This document shows positions 1 through 5,003 of a stretch of 5,003 bases of DNA, piece after piece. The notes under the pieces were generated by a model. That model saw only the letters and a program-made list of their open reading frames with translations. It ran no database searches and was not told where the DNA came from. Numbering within the stretch: position 1 is the first letter of the stretch; each line of letters opens with the position of its first letter. The translations under genes and the position numbers were made by a program. Origin of the DNA: Polaromonas sp. (GTDB taxonomy: Bacteria; Pseudomonadota; Gammaproteobacteria; Burkholderiales; Burkholderiaceae_C); the NCBI GenBank assembly GCA_025362825.1, contig JANYFF010000321.1, positions 1-5,003 of the forward strand, given 5' to 3'.

Positions 1-2581
1 TGGACAGGGGCAGGGCGCCGGTAAAAATCACCCAGATGAGCAGGCAAAGTGACGCAGGAACCACCAGCGAGCGCCGGAGATTGTCAACCATCTTCCACAG
101 GCCCAGGCTGTTGATGCCGTAGGTGCTTGCGCGGAACATCAGCGGCAGCAACTGCCAGTCGCCTCGTGTCCAGCGGTGCTGCCGGGATGCGTCCACACCA
201 GCATGGTGGGGATGGTCTTCAATCAGCACCACATCACTGACGTAGGCGCAGCGGGCGATGGTGCCTTCCAGCAAATCGTGGCTGAGCACGGTTTCCGCGT
301 CAAAGCGCTGGTCAAGAACGGCGTATGTCGCCTGCACGTTGAGCAGGCCCTTGCCGGTGAAGGTGCCCGTGCCGAAAAGGTCCTGGTACAGGTCGGATGT
401 GCCATTGCTGTAGGGGTCAATGCCGCACTGGCCGGCAAACATGGCGTGAAAGGGTGATCGTTCTTCGTCAGCGGGTAGTGGCGTTACCACGCGTGGCTGC
501 AATATCCCATAGCCGCTGGTCACACGCCGCCCGCCGAAATCGTTGGCAAGCGCCACATGAGGTGTGTTAAGCGGGTGGGCTGCGATCGATACCAGGTCAC
601 GTAGCGCCGAGGGCGGCAAGCCGGTGTCGCTGTCTAGCGTGAGCACATAGCGAATGCCTGCAGCTAGGCGCATGCCTTCGGCAAAATAAAAATCGCCCGC
701 CAGCCCCTGGGCTGCGGCGACCTTGCCGTCGTCAGCGCCTGCAAGCAGGTGAATCAGCGCTTCAAGCTTGCCGCGCTTGCGCTCCCAGCCTGTCCAGCGG
801 CGTTCTGTGCTGCACCATCTGCGTGACCGGTGTACCAGTACAAAACGCGGTGCGGTTCCGTGTCCAGCGGCATCGACCGGGTAGGCCTCGTTCAGCGCAT
901 TGATCTGCGCAATGGCTTCTTTCAGCAGTGCGCTGTCCGCGGGCATGGACGCCTGATCAGCGTCGGCCCAGTCGCTGAGTAACGCAAACTGGGCGTTGTC
1001 TTCAAGGCTTGCAAGCCAGTGAAGACGCAGCCTTTCGGAGAGTTCACGGATTGATGACGCCGACGTCAGCATGCAGGGGATCACGACCAGGACGCGATGC
1101 TCTGCGGGAATCCCTGTTGAAAAATCCAGCCTCGGCATGGACTTGATGCGGGTGGACTCGGCAATCACCCGGTGGATAAGCGCCGACACCGCTTCTGACG
1201 CCGGCCAAGCCAGCAGCAGCAGCGCCACCCAGCGCGTCCACGGCATGTCAGGGGTGTTGTGAAGGTTGTGCGCCGTGAATGCCAGCACCGACAGGGTGCC
1301 TGCCAGCAGGATGCCGAGGTACAGCGCAAGCCGCCACGAAGCGCTGGTGATGCGCTGGCCGAACCAGCGCCGCTGGCGCGGTTTGACTGCATCGTCCCGC
1401 GTGAGCATCTCGACCAGTGCTTCGCTGCCCGGGCCGATCAGGTGGTAAGCCGCGGTGTCCTGTGCGTTGCCGGAGGGTATGGCGGCGGCCTGCCTGGCGA
1501 TTTTTACCACGGCCCTGGCAACTGCCAGTTCGGATTTTTCAGTATCGCGTGCAATCTTTTCCATCGCCTGCGTGATCTGCTGGCGCGTACCTTCGCTTTC
1601 CCTGGAAAAGCCGGGGAGTTCCGTCAGCACGCGCAGGGACCGGCTGACAGGCTCGATCAGCTCGATCCATTCGACTTGGCCTATCAGGCGCAGGCTGCTG
1701 ATGATGTTGCTGATGGTCAGATTGCTGGACACCTGTGCGGTCTGGCTTTCCTCAATCAGCGCCAGGCCGTTGGGGCAGTGTTTCGACGTCCAGCGCACCA
1801 GCTGCGCGGCAGCTTGCGTGGGCTGGTCAGGCATTCGCTGCCACAACTGTGTCAGAAAGCCGCGTTCAAGTCCGCGCCTGCGCATGCCTTCCAGCAGGCT
1901 GTCGAGCTCGTTGTCACCGAGCGAATCCCGGTTGTCCCAGACGGCATGGGCCGCCTCGCGCGCGGCCTTGCTTTCGGCAATCTGGTCAGCTACCCGGCGC
2001 AGGTTTTCCAGCAGCACCACACGCAAGGTGGTCGGCAGGGCCCAGAGCTCTCCCAGGTTCAGCTCGTTGACATCCTGGTAGGCGTTCAGAAAGGCGGTGA
2101 AAAGCAGCGGGTCGAGCACGCTGTCGGTGTGGGCTACGTAAGCCCATGCAATGCCATACACACGCGGTAAGCCTTCAAGCGGCTTGCCTGCAAGCTTGGG
2201 CAGGTCGGCATAGTAAAGCCGCGGGACGCCTTCGTGGATCTGCTGAAGCTGTGCTTCAACGAGGTGAAAATTGTCCAGCAACCACTCGGCAGCCGGGGTG
2301 ACATATTGGCCGGCGTGGGAAATGGTGGCGATGTAATCGTAGGCCTGCCTCAGGGCAACAATGTTTTCCTGGACGCGCGGAAAAAATGACGTGGTATCGC
2401 GCCAGCCGGTGGACTTGCGGACCGTCTGGGCATGTGCAAGGCTGCGGCCATGTTCCTCGAAGCGTTGCGCACCAAACAGTTCTGACCGGATCAGCGGTTC
2501 TGATTCACCCGGTCGGGCAACAAGGATTTTCCGGGCGTAGGGACTTAGGGCATCAAGCCGGTTGATGACATCTGCTTTCAC
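1..2581 (-). CDS. ndvB: Cyclic beta-1,2-glucan synthase, N-terminal 860 residues (partial, runs off left edge)
   Basis: This is an inner-membrane GT84-type synthase that makes cyclic beta-1,2-glucan from UDP-glucose. I translated the frame by hand; it is open from GTG 2581 to position 1. Residues 1-400 are soluble and carry family blocks: SELFGAQRFEEHG near 33-45, TPAAEWLLDNFHLVE at 95-109 and PRVYGIAWAYVAHTDS at 139-154. Hydrophobic helices lie at about 414-437, 451-470 and 838-860. Between helices two and three is the glycosyltransferase domain: LVVIP (498-502), ALLSDW with D537, GWERKRGKL, the DxD pair D650/D652 in TLDSDT, GYGILQPRV (690-698), SHDLLEG with D769, and RQHRWTRGDWQ (800-810), a variant of the family's Q(Q/R)xRW motif. 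Characterised members are about 2,800 residues, so roughly two thirds, including the cyclisation and C-terminal GH94 phosphorylase-like regions, lies outside. GTG 2581 is the only plausible start near the family N-terminus, but its Shine-Dalgarno is poor. A linear-glucan variant cannot be excluded without the C-terminus. The symbol is by family similarity. Confidence 0.9.
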   Translation of the reverse strand, partial: MKADVINRLDALSPYARKILVARPGESEPLIRSELFGAQRFEEHGRSLAHAQTVRKSTGWRDTTSFFPRVQENIVALRQAYDYIATISHAGQYVTPAAEWLLDNFHLVEAQLQQIHEGVPRLYYADLPKLAGKPLEGLPRVYGIAWAYVAHTDSVLDPLLFTAFLNAYQDVNELNLGELWALPTTLRVVLLENLRRVADQIAESKAAREAAHAVWDNRDSLGDNELDSLLEGMRRRGLERGFLTQLWQRMPDQPTQAAAQLVRWTSKHCPNGLALIEESQTAQVSSNLTISNIISSLRLIGQVEWIELIEPVSRSLRVLTELPGFSRESEGTRQQITQAMEKIARDTEKSELAVARAVVKIARQAAAIPSGNAQDTAAYHLIGPGSEALVEMLTRDDAVKPRQRRWFGQRITSASWRLALYLGILLAGTLSVLAFTAHNLHNTPDMPWTRWVALLLLAWPASEAVSALIHRVIAESTRIKSMPRLDFSTGIPAEHRVLVVIPCMLTSASSIRELSERLRLHWLASLEDNAQFALLSDWADADQASMPADSALLKEAIAQINALNEAYPVDAAGHGTAPRFVLVHRSRRWCSTERRWTGWERKRGKLEALIHLLAGADDGKVAAAQGLAGDFYFAEGMRLAAGIRYVLTLDSDTGLPPSALRDLVSIAAHPLNTPHVALANDFGGRRVTSGYGILQPRVVTPLPADEERSPFHAMFAGQCGIDPYSNGTSDLYQDLFGTGTFTGKGLLNVQATYAVLDQRFDAETVLSHDLLEGTIARCAYVSDVVLIEDHPHHAGVDASRQHRWTRGDWQLLPLMFRASTYGINSLGLWKMVDNLRRSLVVPASLCLLIWVIFTGALPLS

Positions 2582-2585
2582 ACCT

Positions 2586-2822
2586 TCAGACGACGCCAGC
2601 CAGGCACAGGATCGCGACCCCGGCAATGGCAAAAGTCACCATGCGCGGAAAAACCATGGAGTGCGCTGATTCAAGGAAGGCCTGAAGGCCAAAAAAGCGG
2701 CTGCGCGTATTGGCGCAGTTATTCATGTGTGATTCGAGCGCTGCGGTGTCGGTTGAGACAAAGTCAGGAGATTTTCGGCTGCGCATCGGAGAGAAACTGG
2801 CAATATTGTTCAACGTCGTCAT
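2586..2822 (-). CDS. Small hypothetical protein with a C-terminal membrane helix
   Basis: I do not recognise this 78-residue protein. It starts at ATG 2822, preceded by AGGGAG at 2836-2831 with an 8-base spacer, a good ribosome binding site; this is why I prefer it to the in-frame TTG at 2876. Residues 1-60 are polar, rich in Ser, Asn and Arg, with one Cys (36). Residues 61-78, MVTFAIAGVAILCLAGVV, form one hydrophobic helix that runs to the stop, preceded by Arg60, so a tail-anchored topology with the N-terminus in the cytoplasm is likely. There is no signal peptide. By hand count about two thirds of codons end in G or C, somewhat compatible with coding. Its TGA (2588-2586) lies four bases before the GTG of the glucan synthase, suggesting translational coupling and possibly a shared role at the membrane (inference). 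The alternative is that it is the N-terminus of the synthase separated by a frameshift, since both frames are open over 2586-2635; a helix so near the N-terminus would be unusual for that family. Confidence 0.5.
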   Translation of the reverse strand: MTTLNNIASFSPMRSRKSPDFVSTDTAALESHMNNCANTRSRFFGLQAFLESAHSMVFPRMVTFAIAGVAILCLAGVV

Positions 2823-2830
2823 GATGTCGG

Positions 2831-2836
2831 CTCCCT
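2831..2836 (-). promoter_or_regulatory. Ribosome binding site of the small membrane ORF
   Basis: AGGGAG reads on the minus strand eight bases before ATG 2822. It is the best Shine-Dalgarno sequence in the region and fixes the start of the small ORF. No comparable site precedes the glucan synthase GTG at 2581, where AAGG ends only one base before the start codon. Confidence 0.6.
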
Positions 2837-2903
2837 GGGGACTGGATGGCTTGAAGGATGGAACGTTGCGCGGCAACCATGCACGCGCTTAACCCTTAAA
2901 CCA

Positions 2904-2924
2904 TCCTACGGACAAACCCTAGGA
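2904..2924. repeat. Short inverted repeat TCCTA-11-TAGGA, possible operator
   Basis: On the minus strand TCCTA (2924-2920) is followed after 11 bases by its exact inverse TAGGA (2908-2904). The first arm overlaps the palindrome CCTAGG (2923-2918). Further copies of the words occur upstream: TCCTA at 2958-2954 and TAGGC at 2967-2963. The arms are only five bases, so chance is a real possibility, although the clustering in one short gap is suggestive of a protein-binding region. Confidence 0.25.
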
Positions 2925-2992
2925 GGACGTATAAGACGACGCCGGACTTGATATAGGACGCAGCCTACATGCCGGAAACTAACCATGGGCAA

Positions 2993-5003
2993 TCACCCCG
3001 TATTGCGCAACCCCGCCGCAATCCCGTTGATGGAGATATGAATGCCTCGCTGCACCCGCTCGTCGGCTTGGCCTTCGCGGTAGCGGCGTACCAGCTCGAC
3101 CTGCAGGTGGTGCAGCGGGTCGATGTAGGGAAAGCGGTGGCGGATGGAGCGCTGCAGGGCGGCATTGCCGGCCAGCAACTGCTTTTCGTCAGTGATCATG
3201 GCCAGGGCGGCAATAGTGCGGTGCCACTCGGCCTCAATGGCGCCAAAAATCTTTTTGCGCAGCTTTGTGTCTCTGACGAGTTCTGCATAGCGTGAGGCCA
3301 GTGCCAGGTCGCTTTTGGCCAGCACCATGTCCATATTGCTCAGCAGCGTTTTGAAGAACGGCCATTGCTTGTACATTTTTTGCAGCAGGGCGAGTGATTC
3401 CTTGCGGCTGGCAGGTGTCTTGCCCTCGCTGAGCATCTTTTCGATGGCCGAACCGAAGCCGTACCAGCCGGGCAAGGTCAGGCGGCACTGCCCCCAGCTG
3501 AAGCCCCAGGGGATGGCGCGCAGGTCTTCGATTTTCTGGGTGGCCTTGCGGGACGCCGGACGCGAGCCGATATTGAGTTCTGCAATTTCGCGGATGGGTG
3601 TGGCGCTAAAGAAATATTCAGTGAAACCGGGGGTCTCATAGACCAGCGCGCGGTAGGCTGCCATGCTGGCTTGCGAGAGTTCTGCTGCCGCCTGCAAAAA
3701 CGCATTGCTGGCCGATTTGGTGGGCTGTAGCAAGGTTGCTTCCAGTGTGGCCGCGACCAGGGTTTCAAGATTGCGACGGCCGATTTCAGGGTTGGCATAT
3801 TTAGAGCCAATCACTTCGCCTTGCTCGGTCAGGCGGATTTGTCCGCGCACGGTGCCGGGTGGTTGCGCCAGAATGGCCTGATAGCTCGGGCCACCGCCGC
3901 GGCCAACCGTGCCGCCGCGGCCATGAAACATTCTGAGTTGAATATTGTGTGAATTGGCGAGCTCGTCAAACAGCTCGACCAGCGCAATCTCGGCCCGGTA
4001 CAGTTCCCAGTTGCTGGTGAAAATACCGCCGTCCTTGTTGCTGTCCGAATAGCCCAGCATGATGTCTTGCTCGGCTCCACTTCGCTGCACGAGCTGCGCA
4101 ATGCCGGGCAGTGCGTAGTAGTCGCGCATGATGGGTGCGGCGTTGCGCAGGTCTTCAATGGTTTCAAACAGCGGCACCACGATCAGGTCGTTGGTGGCGT
4201 GGTCTTCAAGAATGCCGTGCATCAGGCCGACTTCTTTTTGCAGCAGAAGCACTTCAAGCAGGTCGCTGACGGTTTCGGTGTGGCTGATGATGTAGTGGCG
4301 TATGGCCTCCCTGCCAAAGCGGGCCCGCACCGTGAGGGCAGCTTCAAAAATCGCCAGTTCGCCTTGCGTGTGCGCTGAATACAGCGTACCCATCACACGG
4401 AGCGGCCGCGCGTCATTGAGCAGTTGCATCAGCAGGCTGCGCTTGGCGGTTTCGTCAAGGGACGAGTAGGCTGGCTCAATTCGTGCGACGGCCAGCAACT
4501 CGGCCACTACTTCTTCATGCTTGTCAGAACTTTGGCGCAAGTCAACCGTTGCAAGGTGAAAGCCAAACACATCGACCGCGCGGATCAGCGGATGCAAGCG
4601 CTGCGCTATCAGGGCTTCGCCGTGGTGCGTGCGCAGTGAATTTTCAATGATGCGCAGGTCGGTCAGAAAATCCTCGGACCGCGCATAGGCGTTTTGTGGT
4701 GCGACGGCATGGCGTGCAGCCTCACCGCCGGTGAGGTCCATCAGGGTGGCGGCCAAACGCGCATAGACGCCTGTCAGTGCGCGGCGATAGGGTTCGTCCT
4801 TGCGGTGCTCGTTGGTGTCCGGGGAGCTTTCTGCCAGCGCCTGCATGGCCGGGGTGACGCCTGCCAGCATACTTGATAGCGACAACTCGCCGCCCAGAAA
4901 GTGGACTTCCGTCAGGTAATGGCGCAAGGCGACTTCGGCCTGCCTGCCCAGTGCGTAATTGAGGGTCTGGGCGCTGACGTTCGGGTTGCCGTCGCGGTCG
5001 CCG
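2993..5003 (-). CDS. ppc: Phosphoenolpyruvate carboxylase, C-terminal 669 residues (partial, runs off right edge)
   Basis: This cytoplasmic enzyme carboxylates phosphoenolpyruvate with bicarbonate to give oxaloacetate and phosphate, an anaplerotic step feeding the citrate cycle. The frame is open from the right edge to TGA 2995-2993. The first visible residues are the active-site block GDRDGNP (5002-4982). Further blocks, numbered from the first visible residue, are VDLRQSSDKHEE (about 153-164), the PROSITE-type signature IMLGYSDSNKDGG with its catalytic-site Lys (314-326; bases 4063-4025), the mobile loop FHGRGGTVGRGGG (359-371; bases 3928-3890), SRPASRKATQKIEDLRAIPWG and the invariant C-terminus GLRNTG. 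Residues equivalent to the E. coli aspartate-inhibition site (K773, R832, N881) appear retained as the Lys in VLAKSD, the Arg in SIRHR and the Asn of RNTG, so feedback inhibition by aspartate is likely. Full-length bacterial enzymes are about 880-950 residues; the missing part includes the catalytic His region. TTG 4927 is an internal Leu codon, not the start. No frameshift is seen. Confidence 0.97.
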   Translation of the reverse strand, partial: GDRDGNPNVSAQTLNYALGRQAEVALRHYLTEVHFLGGELSLSSMLAGVTPAMQALAESSPDTNEHRKDEPYRRALTGVYARLAATLMDLTGGEAARHAVAPQNAYARSEDFLTDLRIIENSLRTHHGEALIAQRLHPLIRAVDVFGFHLATVDLRQSSDKHEEVVAELLAVARIEPAYSSLDETAKRSLLMQLLNDARPLRVMGTLYSAHTQGELAIFEAALTVRARFGREAIRHYIISHTETVSDLLEVLLLQKEVGLMHGILEDHATNDLIVVPLFETIEDLRNAAPIMRDYYALPGIAQLVQRSGAEQDIMLGYSDSNKDGGIFTSNWELYRAEIALVELFDELANSHNIQLRMFHGRGGTVGRGGGPSYQAILAQPPGTVRGQIRLTEQGEVIGSKYANPEIGRRNLETLVAATLEATLLQPTKSASNAFLQAAAELSQASMAAYRALVYETPGFTEYFFSATPIREIAELNIGSRPASRKATQKIEDLRAIPWGFSWGQCRLTLPGWYGFGSAIEKMLSEGKTPASRKESLALLQKMYKQWPFFKTLLSNMDMVLAKSDLALASRYAELVRDTKLRKKIFGAIEAEWHRTIAALAMITDEKQLLAGNAALQRSIRHRFPYIDPLHHLQVELVRRYREGQADERVQRGIHISINGIAAGLRNTG

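Larger units (their letters stand above)
2823..2992 (-). promoter_or_regulatory. Intergenic leader between ppc and the small ORF / glucan synthase pair
   Basis: These 170 bases carry no convincing gene. Directly after the ppc stop I see no GC-rich hairpin followed by a T-run, so either ppc transcription reads through or termination is Rho-dependent. A weak sigma-70-like promoter on the minus strand could be TTTCCG (2978-2973) with a 17-base spacer and TATATC (2955-2950); a second AT-rich hexamer, TATACG, lies at 2933-2928. The -35 match is poor. A possible stem pairs GCGCG (2888-2884) with CGCGC (2872-2868) in the leader. The distance from ppc is long enough for the downstream genes to have their own promoter, but that is inference. 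Confidence 0.35.

Noticed and set aside
1213..1225. Short run of repeated CAG/CTG triplets
   Set aside because: It encodes consecutive Leu residues of a membrane helix in the synthase and is too short to be a meaningful repeat.
1044..1392. Short minus-strand frames at 1044-1241 and 1165-1392
   Set aside because: They are out of frame with the synthase and sit inside its well-conserved first membrane and glycosyltransferase regions.
1259..2170. 303-residue open frame on the plus strand, and overlapping plus-strand frames at 1455-2081 and 1735-2070
   Set aside because: They lie antisense to the glucan synthase frame, which has clear family motifs throughout. Their translations show no recognisable domain and have the composition expected of GC-rich shadow frames.
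1..2581. Possible pseudogene in the left half, because no long minus-strand ORF with a start and stop exists there
   Set aside because: Codon-by-codon translation shows an uninterrupted frame. The missing stop simply lies beyond the left edge.
2764..2880. 38-residue minus-strand frame beginning at ATG 2880
   Set aside because: It has no Shine-Dalgarno, stops at 2764 inside the small membrane ORF, and has no recognisable feature.
2969..3295. 108-residue plus-strand frame over the ppc 3' end, and other plus frames within 3315-4876
   Set aside because: They are antisense to well-conserved ppc sequence and show no domain of their own.
4925..4927. TTG 4927 as the start of ppc
   Set aside because: The frame continues upstream to the window edge with the invariant GDRDGNP active-site block, so this is an internal Leu codon of a truncated gene.

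Overview
The window looks like chromosomal DNA of a betaproteobacterium, probably Burkholderiales and perhaps a Comamonadaceae-like lineage (Polaromonas, Rhodoferax or Variovorax type). This rests on moderately high GC, strong G/C preference at third codon positions, and a phosphoenolpyruvate carboxylase whose conserved blocks resemble the Burkholderiales form as I remember it. The genus is an inference. There is no RNA gene, CRISPR array, insertion sequence or other mobile element that I can support.

All three genes read on the minus strand, so in transcription order the window runs from right to left. (1) Positions 5003-2993 hold the 3' three quarters of ppc, phosphoenolpyruvate carboxylase; its N-terminus lies beyond the right edge. 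(2) Positions 2992-2823 are a 170-base intergenic stretch with no clear terminator, a weak promoter candidate and a cluster of short TCCTA/TAGGA words. (3) Positions 2822-2586 encode a 78-residue unrecognised protein with one hydrophobic helix at its very C-terminus. (4) Four bases later, a frame that begins at GTG 2581 and stays open to position 1 encodes the N-terminal 860 residues of a cyclic beta-1,2-glucan synthase (NdvB/ChvB/Cgs family). I translated this frame codon by codon across the left half and found no stop or frameshift. Because it has no stop inside the window, a simple start-to-stop ORF search misses it, and antisense shadow frames appear in its place.

ppc replenishes oxaloacetate for central metabolism. 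The synthase builds a periplasmic or secreted cyclic glucan from UDP-glucose, linked in other bacteria to osmoadaptation and host interaction. There is no obvious pathway link between them. The small membrane ORF is placed so that its translation could be coupled to that of the synthase. I see no evidence of a novel system. The small ORF and its junction with the synthase is the part most worth checking.
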